Assembly (NCBI GenBank): GCA_934364985.1
Contig: CAKRMU010000006.1
Location: 1 to 64,000 of the forward strand
Reading direction: 5' to 3'
DNA from: an uncultured Porphyromonas sp.
GTDB taxonomy: Bacteria > Bacteroidota > Bacteroidia > Bacteroidales > Porphyromonadaceae
Length of the DNA: 64,000 nt
Each line of letters opens with the position of its first letter. Within the stretch, counting starts at the first letter, position 1. The position numbers and the translations under genes were made by a program. This document shows, one piece after another, positions 1-9,286 of this stretch. Below the pieces are notes generated by a model, which searched no databases, was not told where the DNA came from, and was given only the letters and a program-made list of their open reading frames with translations.

Positions 1-130
1 TTTGAAGGTTACGCAACGCGCAGAAGGATAATGCAGTAGATAACTAACTAAATCGTAACCTATTACTATCAAGAGCGATTAACCAACGCTCATTTCCAAT
101 AAATTACACTCTTTTCGTAACTTCATGGGA

Positions 131-138
131 CAAAGATA
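131..138 (-). promoter_or_regulatory. -7 promoter element reading leftwards
   Basis: CAAAGATA on the + strand is TATCTTTG on the - strand, matching the Bacteroidota -7 consensus TAnnTTTG. It points off the left edge, so a - strand gene probably begins just outside the window. No TTTG box is visible at the expected distance. Confidence 0.35.
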
Positions 139-307
139 CAATTTTCTGCGTAATAATTAGTGACCTTAATTATTGTGTTTTTTCTTGAATGACCATTCGT
201 AATGGCTCACAATTAAAGTATGCTGTGTCGCCGTAAAAAAACAGGTGCTAATTGTGGTGAGTAGCATTCAGTGATACTGCTTCCTCCTATATTGGCAAGC
301 GAAAAAT

Positions 308-393
308 CGGATACTCGGTATTTGTCCGGACGAATTCCCTATATTCGCCCGGACGAATATCAGGTATCCGCTAAGGCGTATTATGGGATGCCA
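308..393. repeat. 23-nt-period palindromic array A (4 units)
   Basis: Four 17-nt units at 308-324, 331-347, 354-370 and 377-393 are separated by 6-nt linkers (tccgga, cccgga, ctaagg). The second unit, CGAATTCCCTATATTCG, is the clearest. Each unit is a degenerate palindrome with CGAAT/ATTCG ends. The array is intergenic, upstream of leuS. A 103-codon open frame (271-582) crosses it but looks accidental. Confidence 0.85.
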
Positions 394-582
394 TTTTGGG
401 GACTCTCTGATATCCATGTGTTAGTGGATTTGGAGTATCTGAGATTATTATTTTCTGAGTATTTAAGCGTAATGAGGAATAGTAGTCCTTTCACGATACC
501 TAATTTTATGGGTGAGTTACCTATTTATGACAACATTCTCTGGATGTTGACGCAATGGGAAGTAGCATTCGGCAAAAAGTAG

Positions 583-590
583 TACCTTTG
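583..590 (+). promoter_or_regulatory. -7 element upstream of leuS
   Basis: TACCTTTG matches TAnnTTTG and lies about 100 nt before the leuS start, so it is the likely promoter of the leuS-xseB run. No good -33 TTTG is seen at 19-21 nt, so the call rests on the -7 element and its position. Confidence 0.45.
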
Positions 591-686
591 CATAAGTTTT
601 AGTGTGACCTATGATTTGTATTTATAAGGATTGACATAAAACGATAATAGGCAGATAGTTCACGACTCAAAGAACGATTCATTTTT

Positions 687-3479
687 ATGGAGTATAACCA
701 TCAAGCGATCGAAAGGTATTGGCAAGATTATTGGCGTAGTCACGGCACTTATAAGGTGTCAGAAGACCCTAAGCGTCCTAAGTATTATGTTTTAGATATG
801 TTCCCTTATCCCTCCGGAGCGGGGCTACATGTGGGGCATCCGTTGGGTTATATTGCCAGTGATATCATGGCTCGTTATAAGCGTCACGAAGGCTTTAATG
901 TACTTCACCCTATGGGTTATGATGCGTATGGGTTACCTGCTGAGCAGTATGCTATCCAGACAGGTCAGCACCCAGAGGTGACGACTCGTGAGAATACCGC
1001 TCGTTATCGTTCGCAATTAGATCGCATTGGGTTTTGCTTTGATTGGAGCCGGCAGGTAATGACGTGCGACCCTGAGTACTATCGATGGACGCAGTGGGCA
1101 TTTATTCAGATGTTTCATAGCTACTATGATACGAGGTTATCTAAGGCACGTCCGATAGTTGATTTGGTCAATCACTTTGAGCAGTTTGGCACTGATGGGA
1201 TAAGTGCAGCTGGGAGCGAAGAGCTTTCGTTTACAGCTGCCGAATGGTCTGCTATGAGTCTTAGTGAGCAGCAATCGTGTCTGATGAATTACCGACTTGC
1301 GTACCAAGGTGAGACGGTTGTCAATTGGTGTGAGGAATTAGGTACAGTACTGGCTAATGACGAAGTAAGTGAGGGACTCTCTGTACGAGGTGGTTTTCCC
1401 GTGGTGCAAAAGCGTATGCGTCAGTGGCAATTGCGTGTTTCGGCATACGCTGAGAGATTACTTAATGGTCTTGAGCATTTGGATTGGACGAATGCTCTTA
1501 AGGAAACACAACGTCATTGGATTGGTCGTTCGCAGGGTGCTGAGGTACATTTCAAATTAGCGGATAGCGATGAGCGTTTTACCGTTTTTACCACTCGTCC
1601 TGATACTTTATTCGGGGTGACCTTTATGGTACTCGCACCCGAAAGTCCTTTAGTGAGCCATGTAACAACACCGAGTGCTAAAGCAGCGGTGGATAAGTAT
1701 ATTCAAGAAAGTCAACATCGTACGGAGCGGGAACGCATGGTGGGTAGGATGGTCAGCGGTGTTTTCACTGGGGGCTATGCTTTGCACCCTATTACTGGGG
1801 AGAAACTTCCGATATGGGTAGGAGATTATGTATTAGCCGGTTACGGCACAGGTGCAGTAATGGCTGTGCCAGGTCACGATGTACGCGACTTTGCATTTGC
1901 TAAGGCGTTTGATTTGCCTATCGTAGGAGTCGTAGTACCTAAGGGTAATGCCTTACCTAATAATCAAGATGAATGGACCGAGGCGATAGATAGTCACGAG
2001 GGCAAACTGGTGCATTCGCAGTTCTTAGATGGGCTTGATGTAGATGAAGCGATCGGTAAAATGATTAGTTTTCTTGAGGAAAACCACTTAGGAAAAGGTC
2101 AGGTCAATTATCGTCTTAGAGATGCTATTTTCTCACGGCAAAGATATTGGGGCGAACCCATTCCCATTTACTATAAAGATGGCATCGCTTATACCGTTTC
2201 TGAGGACGAGTTGCCATTACTTCTGCCTGAAGTGAGTAGCTATCTGCCTACTGAAACTGGCGAACCACCATTAGGGCGTGCCAAAAACTGGAAGACCAAA
2301 GACGGGTATCCTTTGGAGCTATGTACGATGCCAGGATTTGCTGGTAGCTCTGCTTATTATTTAAGGTATATGGATCCACATAATTCTGAATCATTAGTCT
2401 CAAAGGAGAATAATGACTATTGGCGACAAGTGGATCTATATTTCGGAGGCTCGGAGCACGCTACTGGTCATCTCATATATAGCCGTTTTTGGAATATGTT
2501 TTTGTACGATCTTGGGTACATATGTGAGGAAGAGCCTTTTAAGAAGTTAGTGAATCAAGGGATGATACAAGGACGCTCAAGTTTCGTGTATCGCCTTAAA
2601 GGCACAAATAAATATGTATCTCAAGGTCAAAAAGAGGGGTATGATGTCCAGCCTATTCACGTAGATATTCATTTGGTAAATAACGATAAGCTTGACATTG
2701 AGGGCTTTATTAAGTCTCAGCCAGATAGGACTGATGCCGAATTTATTCTTGAACCAGATGGTAGTTACGTGTGTGGTTTCGCTGTCGAGAAGATGAGTAA
2801 AACGTACCTCAATGTGGTCAATCCAGATGACATAGTAACAGGATATGGTGCCGATACATTGCGCGTTTACGAGATGTTTTTAGGGCCATTAGATCAGTCT
2901 AAACCCTGGGATACGAATGGAATAGATGGCGTATTTAGATTTTTGCGTAGGGTATATGGGCTTTTCTTTGACCGTGAAGACCACTTCATCGTTAGCGATG
3001 AAGTGCCTACAAGAGCAGAGCTTAAGACTTTGCATACTTGCATAAAAAAGGTGAGAGAGGGACTGGAGAGTTTCTCGTTTAATACTTGTGTAAGTGCCTT
3101 TATGATATGTACTAACGAGTTCGTTTCTGCGGACTGTCATAAACGTAGTATTTTAGAGCCTCTCAGTATTTTGCTATCACCATTCGCTCCGCATTTGGCT
3201 GAGGAGATGTGGCGACTATTGGATCACGAGGAGAGCATTGTTGATGCTCGTTACCCTTTGTGTGACGAGTCGTATCTTGTGGAAGATGAAATAACCTATC
3301 CCGTATCCTTTAATGGCAAGGTGCGTTTTCAGATAACCCTCCCCAAAGAATTGTCTAAGGAAGAGGTGGCGAAAGAAGTACAATTATCCACTGAAATGGA
3401 GCGTTACCTTGAGGGTAAACCGATACTAAAGGTAATCGTGGTTCCTGGCAGGATAGTGAATATTGTCACACCTAAGTAA
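687..3479 (+). CDS. leuS: leucyl-tRNA synthetase
   Basis: Cytoplasmic class I aminoacyl-tRNA synthetase that charges tRNA-Leu. The HIGH-type motif lies in [13 protein letters not shown] (about residues 40-52). A CP1 editing domain with TTRPDTLFG (around residue 307) and DVRDFAFAK follows. The KMSK loop reads EKMSKTYLN near residue 703, and the anticodon-binding and C-terminal domains complete the protein. At 930 aa it has the usual length for bacterial LeuRS of this phylum. It heads a + strand series ending with xseB. A -7 promoter element lies about 100 nt upstream, just after repeat array A. Confidence 0.97.
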   Translation: MEYNHQAIERYWQDYWRSHGTYKVSEDPKRPKYYVLDMFPYPSGAGLHVGHPLGYIASDIMARYKRHEGFNVLHPMGYDAYGLPAEQYAIQTGQHPEVTTRENTARYRSQLDRIGFCFDWSRQVMTCDPEYYRWTQWAFIQMFHSYYDTRLSKARPIVDLVNHFEQFGTDGISAAGSEELSFTAAEWSAMSLSEQQSCLMNYRLAYQGETVVNWCEELGTVLANDEVSEGLSVRGGFPVVQKRMRQWQLRVSAYAERLLNGLEHLDWTNALKETQRHWIGRSQGAEVHFKLADSDERFTVFTTRPDTLFGVTFMVLAPESPLVSHVTTPSAKAAVDKYIQESQHRTERERMVGRMVSGVFTGGYALHPITGEKLPIWVGDYVLAGYGTGAVMAVPGHDVRDFAFAKAFDLPIVGVVVPKGNALPNNQDEWTEAIDSHEGKLVHSQFLDGLDVDEAIGKMISFLEENHLGKGQVNYRLRDAIFSRQRYWGEPIPIYYKDGIAYTVSEDELPLLLPEVSSYLPTETGEPPLGRAKNWKTKDGYPLELCTMPGFAGSSAYYLRYMDPHNSESLVSKENNDYWRQVDLYFGGSEHATGHLIYSRFWNMFLYDLGYICEEEPFKKLVNQGMIQGRSSFVYRLKGTNKYVSQGQKEGYDVQPIHVDIHLVNNDKLDIEGFIKSQPDRTDAEFILEPDGSYVCGFAVEKMSKTYLNVVNPDDIVTGYGADTLRVYEMFLGPLDQSKPWDTNGIDGVFRFLRRVYGLFFDREDHFIVSDEVPTRAELKTLHTCIKKVREGLESFSFNTCVSAFMICTNEFVSADCHKRSILEPLSILLSPFAPHLAEEMWRLLDHEESIVDARYPLCDESYLVEDEITYPVSFNGKVRFQITLPKELSKEEVAKEVQLSTEMERYLEGKPILKVIVVPGRIVNIVTPK

Positions 3480-3552
3480 GTAAAAAATATCCACTATTTC
3501 ATCCTAAATGCACATTGAATTATAAAATTAATAACATATTTATTGTAGAGAA

Positions 3553-4530
3553 ATGACATCTTTAACAGCTTCAAAATCAGGTACCCACAAGGGCTTTGCT
3601 TACCTTAAAGATTACCTCTTTATCACACTAGGTTTGCTAATATACTTAGTATCCTATTTCAGTTTTGTCTACTATCATAAGATCACAAGTGGTGGATTAG
3701 CTGGTATCTCATCTGTGATTAGTTGGGGCTTTAAGATCCCCTTTTATATCCCTTATAATGCGATAAATATCACCCTCCTTTTGGTGGCTATTAAGGTGCT
3801 TGGTTGGAGGTTTAGCCTGAAGACAGTGTACAGCGTTTCCGTACTTGCTTTGGCAGTTCCCGCAATTGAGAAGTACATATTGCCTACGTTTGAGGCCTCT
3901 ATTCCGCTTAAGGATAATGCCCCATTAGCGATGATTCTTGGTTCAATATTGATCGGTATCAGTTTAGGTATTGTCTTCTCAATGAATGGCTCAACGGGCG
4001 GTACAGATATTGTGGCTGCCATCATCAATAAGTACAAACAAGTATCAATTGGAAGGGCACTAATCTATATCGATGCTCTGACACTTACAGCCAGCTGGTT
4101 TATCTTTGAAGATCCTGATAAGCTGGTATATAGTATGCTTCAGGTATTGATAACCAACTTCTCAGTTGACTATTACCTTAATGGTTCTCGGCAAAGCATG
4201 CAGTTCTTTATCATTACTAATAAGCACCAAGAAATGGCGGATCATATTCTTAAAGAGGTAAATCGAGGGGTAACATTCCTTAAAGGTGAGGGGGCTTATT
4301 CACACCAGGATGTAAAGATATTGATGGTTATTGCTCGTAAAACTGAGAGTACAGCTATCTTCCGTACTGTAAAGGAGGTTGATCCTAATGCCTTTATCAC
4401 ACAGAGCTTAGTCCGTGGAGTATATGGTCAAGGCTTTGATATTATTAAGGTGAATAGTAAAAAGAAGGTCAAGAAGAATGCCCCTGATGGTATTAGTGCA
4501 GAGGCAGTTGCAACTATCGAAGGAAAATAA
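3553..4530 (+). CDS. YitT family membrane protein (DUF161/DUF2179)
   Basis: This 325-aa protein has about five or six hydrophobic segments in its first two thirds, including a glycine-rich segment ending FSMNGSTGGTDIVAAIINKY that is typical of the YitT family. A soluble C-terminal DUF2179-like domain (about residues 220-305) contains the KGEGAYS and VARKTE pieces. The family is an inner membrane protein group whose transported substrate is not firmly known. A lysine-rich tail follows. The gene sits 73 nt after leuS and 15 nt before the rdgB ATG, so co-transcription is likely. Confidence 0.88.
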   Translation: MTSLTASKSGTHKGFAYLKDYLFITLGLLIYLVSYFSFVYYHKITSGGLAGISSVISWGFKIPFYIPYNAINITLLLVAIKVLGWRFSLKTVYSVSVLALAVPAIEKYILPTFEASIPLKDNAPLAMILGSILIGISLGIVFSMNGSTGGTDIVAAIINKYKQVSIGRALIYIDALTLTASWFIFEDPDKLVYSMLQVLITNFSVDYYLNGSRQSMQFFIITNKHQEMADHILKEVNRGVTFLKGEGAYSHQDVKILMVIARKTESTAIFRTVKEVDPNAFITQSLVRGVYGQGFDIIKVNSKKKVKKNAPDGISAEAVATIEGK

Positions 4531-4545
4531 TTAGTGGTGACTACT

Positions 4546-5136
4546 ATGAGGCTTCTTTTCGCGTCGCATAACGATCACAAGACGGATGAAATCAGGTCTA
4601 TATTTAAAGCAAGTGGCTTAGATGTAGAGCTTATTTCTCTTAAAAACTTGGGCGACGATGAGGAAATTGAGGAGAGTGGAGAGACCCTTGAGGAGAATGC
4701 TCTTTTGAAGTCACGTGCTGGTTATCTACGGCATCATATGAATACGTTTGCCGATGACACGGGCTTAGAGGTTGATGCTTTGGGTGGTCGTCCTGGTGTT
4801 TATTCTGCTCGTTATGCGGGGAATCAAGCTTGTGCAGAGGATAACCTGAAGAAGCTTTTAGGAGAAATGCAGGGTGTTGAAGATAGACATGCTCGTTTCC
4901 GTACTGTGATATCTCTCATAATAGATGGTGAGGAGTACCAGTTTGAAGGTGAGGTCTCGGGGGATATCCTTTCGGAATGCCGAGGCGGTGGTGGTTTTGG
5001 TTATGACCCTGTTTTTCAACCCAATGGTTCGGCATTAACCTTTGCTGAAATGAGCGAAGACGCAAAAAATGCTATGAGTCATAGAGGAAGAGCCCTTGAT
5101 AATTTGATAACTTTTTTACGTACTTATACTAAATAA
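4546..5136 (+). CDS. rdgB: XTP/dITP non-canonical NTP pyrophosphatase
   Basis: RdgB/HAM1 family house-cleaning enzyme that hydrolyses dITP, XTP and dHAPTP to monophosphates. From the chosen ATG the protein begins MRLLFASHNDHKTDEI, matching the family's substrate-binding start (A-S/T-x-N). It also has the FADDTGLEVDALGGRPGVYSARYAG block, the GGGGFGYDPVF loop and the late SHRGRAL motif. An in-frame GTG at 4534 would add four residues, but the ATG gives the standard N terminus. The stop codon overlaps the xseA start by one base (TAATG), implying translational coupling. Confidence 0.95.
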   Translation: MRLLFASHNDHKTDEIRSIFKASGLDVELISLKNLGDDEEIEESGETLEENALLKSRAGYLRHHMNTFADDTGLEVDALGGRPGVYSARYAGNQACAEDNLKKLLGEMQGVEDRHARFRTVISLIIDGEEYQFEGEVSGDILSECRGGGGFGYDPVFQPNGSALTFAEMSEDAKNAMSHRGRALDNLITFLRTYTK

Positions 5137-6632
5137 TGGAGTTGCCTGCCTTTCAGTTTCCTCTAACGAGTCCTCAGCCATCAGCTATGAGATTGAGCGA
5201 CTTATTGAGTGATATTCGAGGGGTATTACAGCGTGCGTTTAATGGTACCTACTGGGTAACTGCTGAGGTCTCAAATGTTCATTATTCTGCACACAATGGT
5301 CATGTGTACTTTGACTTAGTTGAGACAGATCACGGTGTCAAATGTGCCTATGCTCGGGGTAATCTTTGGGCGAATATAGCTTCTCGGGTTTTGCCAAAGT
5401 TCAAAGAGGTGACAGGTGGCAGTATATCCATTGGGATGCAGATTATGCTACTTGTCAAAGTGGATATGCATCCCCAGTATGGGATATCGCTAACGATCTA
5501 CGATATAAATCCGGAATATACTCTTGGGCATTTAGAACGTCTGAGGCAGGAAACGATAAAGAGATTGCAGGAAGAGGGCGTATGGGGTTTGAATAAGCTC
5601 CAAACGCTCCCTTTTCTTATTCAAAAAGTGGCAGTGATTACTTCTCCTACAGCTGCGGGTTGGGGCGATTTCCAAAATCAGATAAATGAGAATAAGGTGG
5701 GAGCTTTATTCAAATTATCGATGTTCGTAGCCTCTATGCAGGGCAATGATACTACTCGATCAATACACGAGGCGATGAATGCCATTTTATCCAGTAATGA
5801 AAACTTTGATGTCTTGGTTATTATAAGAGGTGGTGGTAGTAAAATGGATCTCTCTGCTTTTGATGAGTATCACCTCTGCTGTCTTATTGCCAATTTTCCT
5901 CTGCCTGTCATTACAGGGATAGGACACGAAAGAGATATTTCTGTTGCTGATATGGTGGCTCATACGTCGCAAAAGACTCCGACTGCTGTAGCTGAATTTC
6001 TGCTTCGCAATATGGAGGAGGTTATTCGGCAATTGCATCGTGCAGAAGAGCGTGTGACCAACACCCTTGAAAGGCGTAATGAAGAGCAGATACTGCACTT
6101 AAATAATCTCTCTCAGAGGGCACAAGTAGTACTTAAGGAGTTGCAACAAAAACCGCTTATTTCTTTAGAAACTTATTCTAATAGGTTGTCACATCTATTG
6201 GTTTTGATGATTTCGAAGCAGCAACAATGCCTTGACTATTTTTTGTTTCGTGCTCATCGGACAGCCGATTTGTTCAAGTCTTATTTCCTCAATCTCCAGA
6301 GCTACAGCACGAGGGTTTATAGTGTTATTAAGCTACTCAAAGAGATGAGTAATGCAGATAAAGAGCGAATTAGCTACCATGCTAATCATCTTGAATACTA
6401 CCTCACTAATTACCCCGATAAGCTACAGACTCAGCAAGGACAATACGATAAACTGATCAAACTATATGACCCGACAAATATCATTAAGAGGGGGTTTATG
6501 CCTATCTTAAAGAGGGGAAAAACGATTCAGAAAACGGCTGACTTATCTGTGGACGACGATCTTACGATCTTCCTCCTTGACGGAGAAGCTGTCACTAAAG
6601 TACAATATATTAAGCACGATAATAATGAGTAA
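5136..6632 (+). CDS. xseA: exodeoxyribonuclease VII large subunit
   Basis: Large subunit of the ssDNA exonuclease ExoVII. An N-terminal OB-fold (from about residue 18, with the GHVYFDL stretch) is followed by the catalytic domain: ITSPTAAGWGDFQNQI, VIIRGGGSKMDLSAFDE and ITGIGHERDISVADMVAH. A long helical region rich in charged and leucine residues follows (about residues 290-440). The C-terminal segment IIKRGFMPIL is typical. A second ATG at 5187 (MRLSDLL) could be the true start; the first overlaps the rdgB stop. It overlaps xseB by 8 nt. Confidence 0.95.
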   Translation: MELPAFQFPLTSPQPSAMRLSDLLSDIRGVLQRAFNGTYWVTAEVSNVHYSAHNGHVYFDLVETDHGVKCAYARGNLWANIASRVLPKFKEVTGGSISIGMQIMLLVKVDMHPQYGISLTIYDINPEYTLGHLERLRQETIKRLQEEGVWGLNKLQTLPFLIQKVAVITSPTAAGWGDFQNQINENKVGALFKLSMFVASMQGNDTTRSIHEAMNAILSSNENFDVLVIIRGGGSKMDLSAFDEYHLCCLIANFPLPVITGIGHERDISVADMVAHTSQKTPTAVAEFLLRNMEEVIRQLHRAEERVTNTLERRNEEQILHLNNLSQRAQVVLKELQQKPLISLETYSNRLSHLLVLMISKQQQCLDYFLFRAHRTADLFKSYFLNLQSYSTRVYSVIKLLKEMSNADKERISYHANHLEYYLTNYPDKLQTQQGQYDKLIKLYDPTNIIKRGFMPILKRGKTIQKTADLSVDDDLTIFLLDGEAVTKVQYIKHDNNE

Positions 6633-6864
6633 TAAAGAGATAAAAGACCTAACTTACGATGAAGCAGTAGCCGAAATAGAGTCGCTATTATTTGAGCTTG
6701 AGGGTAATCAATTGCCCGTGAATAAGGTCTTGGAGAAAAGTAGGCGAGTAGTGGCGTTAATAGGCTTTTGTAAAAGGGAGATATCTAAAGTCGGCACCGA
6801 AGTGGATGATATCCTTAAAGAGCTAAGGCAGGATACTCAGACTTCAGCATCTGATGGCCAATAA
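6625..6864 (+). CDS. xseB: exodeoxyribonuclease VII small subunit
   Basis: Small helical ExoVII subunit of 79 aa that associates with XseA. The typical pattern is the LTYDEAVAEIESLLFELE helix followed by a second helix around KVLEKSRRVVALIGFCKREI. The ATG at 6625 lies inside the end of xseA (ATGAGTAA overlap of 8 nt), giving the expected family length. An upstream in-frame start at 6577 would add residues absent from the family. It is the last gene of the leuS run; repeat array B begins 25 nt after its stop. Confidence 0.92.
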   Translation: MSNKEIKDLTYDEAVAEIESLLFELEGNQLPVNKVLEKSRRVVALIGFCKREISKVGTEVDDILKELRQDTQTSASDGQ

Positions 6865-6888
6865 TTATAATATGGTAGTTAAATAAAA

Positions 6889-6974
6889 ACGGTACTTGGA
6901 ATTAACCAAACTAGATACTTGGTATTCGCTTCGGCTAATTCCAGGTATTTGTCAAGGCTAATACCAAGTATCCA
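6889..6974. repeat. 23-nt-period palindromic array B (4 units)
   Basis: Units at 6889-6905, 6912-6928, 6935-6951 and 6958-6974 with linkers ccaaac, cttcgg, tcaagg. Unit 2 (TAGATACTTGGTATTCG) and unit 4 (CTAATACCAAGTATCCA) have GGTAT/ATACC dyad symmetry. It lies between the convergent xseB and pdxH genes. Confidence 0.85.
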
Positions 6975-7085
6975 CTTATCCGAATCTTTTACTAACGTGT
7001 AAATGAATTATTGCACTATCTGTGAATTGGGGCTACAAAGGTATGCCGTAATGCAAGTAGTAAGAAGTCATGAGGTCCAAAGCTT

Positions 7086-7736
7086 TTACGGAGCTATGCG
7101 GACCAATGACCAGTTACCATCTGACTGCAGCTCGTAGAGAAAACGATCATGCAAGCGACTCTCTCTTCCTTGCCAAAATTCTATCCTATGAGGAGTGACT
7201 TCAAACCCACCCCAGGTATCTGGACGAGGCACTTTGCGGAAAGTACCGGTATATTTCAGACTTTCTTTTGCAAATTCAGTGACAATAAAGGAACGACCTG
7301 GTATCGGATGGCTTTGAGGGGATATTCGAGCTCCCACTCTACTAGTATACGGCCGTTTGTCAAAATAAGCGTCACTGACTTCAGGGGCGACGTGCTTACA
7401 GGTGCCTTCGACATGTATTTGTCGCTCTAATTGATGCCATAAAAAAGTGATTGAGACATTTGGATTACTGGTTATCTGTTGTCCCTTTCGGCTCTCGTAG
7501 TTGCTATAAAATATGATTTTTCCATTATCCAATTCTTTAAGTAGGACAGTGCGGGTTGAGGGATGACCATCGGGTGTAGATGTCCCTACGATGATAGCTG
7601 TAGGTTCGATAACCTTAAGGTTGATGGCCTCCTCGATCCATTCCTCCATCTTGACAATGGGATCGCTGGGCATGTCCTTTCGAGATAGGCTTCCTACTTT
7701 ATAGTCTCTTCGGATGTCTTCTACATGTAAGTCCAT
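7086..7736 (-). CDS. pdxH: pyridoxamine 5'-phosphate oxidase
   Basis: FMN-dependent oxidase that forms pyridoxal 5'-phosphate from PNP or PMP in B6 salvage or synthesis. Family motifs are visible: SRKDMPSDPIVKMEEWIEEA near the N terminus, PSTRTVLLKELDNGKIIFYSNY (FMN and substrate binding), SRKGQQI, and a C-terminal EFWQGRESRLHDRFLY that ends close to the family's conserved tail. 216 aa is the usual length. It is a single gene, 31 nt downstream of trkH on the same strand, so it may be read through from the trkH block. Confidence 0.95.
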   Translation of the reverse strand: MDLHVEDIRRDYKVGSLSRKDMPSDPIVKMEEWIEEAINLKVIEPTAIIVGTSTPDGHPSTRTVLLKELDNGKIIFYSNYESRKGQQITSNPNVSITFLWHQLERQIHVEGTCKHVAPEVSDAYFDKRPYTSRVGARISPQSHPIPGRSFIVTEFAKESLKYTGTFRKVPRPDTWGGFEVTPHRIEFWQGRESRLHDRFLYELQSDGNWSLVRIAP

Positions 7737-7767
7737 AGTCGTGTATTATATATTGTATTAATAAGAT

Positions 7768-9276
7768 TCAGTTTCGCCAAAAGCTACGATGAAGTACCGT
7801 AAGCACAGTGAATATCTCTAAACGACCTACAACCATCAAAACACTGAGGAGTAGGGTATTAAAATCACTAAGTACAGAGAAATTGCTCATCGGTCCAAAA
7901 GCACTCAAACCTGGTCCTGAGTTAGAAATTGATGCGACGGCGGCAGAAACCGAATCGGTAAACGAAAAGCCCTCAAGAGAGATCGAAAAAGTAGCTATGA
8001 TGATAAGTGTCAAGTAGGCATAGAAGAAATTGTATACTTGCGTAACGACTTTGTCCTTAATCACATTGCCATTATATCGCAAAGGTACTACAGCTTGAGG
8101 GTGCGTGCGACGCGTAAACTCATTGAGTAGATTTTTGGTTAAGATATTAAAGCGTATCACTTTAAGACCACCACTTGTTGAGCCTGAGCAACCTGCTACA
8201 AACATAAGGAAAAGTGCCATTACCCAGAATGGACCTCCCCAGAAGTTGTAATCTTGTATCATATATCCTGTTGTCGTAAAAAGACTAACAACCTGAAAAG
8301 CAGCATGCTCGAGGGCTTTTAGAAACGACGAATAGTAGCCACCAAAGTACAGCCATAGGGCAGAGGCTAATGATACAAGTAGGATAATACTGACGTACCA
8401 TTTAAATTCTGAGTCTAATAAAAGTTTTTTAGGCTGTTTCTTTACAATTGCAAAGTAAAGTAGTGTGAAACTCGTCCCTCCGATAAACATAAAGCACGTT
8501 AGGACAATATTTGTATATCTCGACCCGAATGTCGCAATCGAATTATTATAGGGTGAGAAGCCACCTGTGCTGATACATGTAACAGCATGACACACTGAGT
8601 CATATAGGGAAAGTGGACCAGTCCAAAGGAGAAGGACACAGATGATAGTAAAGATACAGTAAATAAGCATTGTCCACTTTGCCATCACTCCTATACGAGG
8701 GACGAATCTATCGTGTGTTACTCCCGATGTCTCATGGTCGTATACCACTGAGGCATTCTCTCCACTCAGTGGTATTAGTGCGACTAAAAATACGATAATC
8801 CCAATACCCCCAATCCATTGGGTGATGCTTCTCCAAAAGAGAATGCTTTTAGGCAGAGCTTCAATATCACTGAGTATGGTACCTCCTGTCGTTGTAAATC
8901 CTGAAACTGCTTCGAAATAAGCATCTGCGAAGCACGGGATAAAGCCCCCAATCCAGTAAGGCATCATACCTAACAGAGAGATGACAAACCAGCTAAGGGA
9001 GACGGTCACCATACCCTCACGGCGACCTGTATCATACTCCTTAAACCCACGTCCGATAACAAATAAGAGGACACCTAATACCGCATCCATCCCAATAGTG
9101 TATAGGATGGACGTCATCCCTTCGTCGTGATAATAGTGCGAAACGCCTGCCGCTATAAGCAGAAAGAATAGTTGCAATAGGCATAGGATGCCCATTACGG
9201 TTGCTACGAACTTATAGTTGAATCCTCTTTTAGTGTTATATTCATTATGGAGGTTGTGAAGGACAATTGACGACAT
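7768..9276 (-). CDS. trkH: Trk-type potassium uptake membrane subunit
   Basis: Integral membrane translocation subunit of a Trk/Ktr K+ uptake system, 502 aa from the chosen ATG. Four selectivity-filter-like P loops are visible: EAVSGFTTTGGTIL, CHAVTCISTGGFSPY, FQVVSLFTTTGYMI and ASISNSGPGLSAFG, with hydrophobic M1/M2 segments around them. A TTG at 9294 extends the frame by six residues into the trkA stop. The ATG at 9276 starts 10 nt after the trkA stop and is preferred. It is paired with trkA upstream, as in many Bacteroidota. Confidence 0.93.
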   Translation of the reverse strand: MSSIVLHNLHNEYNTKRGFNYKFVATVMGILCLLQLFFLLIAAGVSHYYHDEGMTSILYTIGMDAVLGVLLFVIGRGFKEYDTGRREGMVTVSLSWFVISLLGMMPYWIGGFIPCFADAYFEAVSGFTTTGGTILSDIEALPKSILFWRSITQWIGGIGIIVFLVALIPLSGENASVVYDHETSGVTHDRFVPRIGVMAKWTMLIYCIFTIICVLLLWTGPLSLYDSVCHAVTCISTGGFSPYNNSIATFGSRYTNIVLTCFMFIGGTSFTLLYFAIVKKQPKKLLLDSEFKWYVSIILLVSLASALWLYFGGYYSSFLKALEHAAFQVVSLFTTTGYMIQDYNFWGGPFWVMALFLMFVAGCSGSTSGGLKVIRFNILTKNLLNEFTRRTHPQAVVPLRYNGNVIKDKVVTQVYNFFYAYLTLIIIATFSISLEGFSFTDSVSAAVASISNSGPGLSAFGPMSNFSVLSDFNTLLLSVLMVVGRLEIFTVLTVLHRSFWRN

Positions 9277-9286
9277 CTTTTTGGCA

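Noticed and set aside
308..393. CRISPR array at the 23-nt periodic repeats
   Set aside because: Units are degenerate, linkers only 6 nt, arrays are many and short, and no cas gene is in the window.
271..582. 103-codon open frame upstream of leuS
   Set aside because: It runs across repeat array A, its product repeats the array pattern (YLSGRIPYIRPDEYQVS) and matches no family; a -7 promoter element follows it directly.
7036..7043. -7 promoter element (CAAAGGTA) between xseB and pdxH
   Set aside because: It would read the - strand into xseB with no gene to serve; no -33 box. Possibly chance or an antisense RNA.
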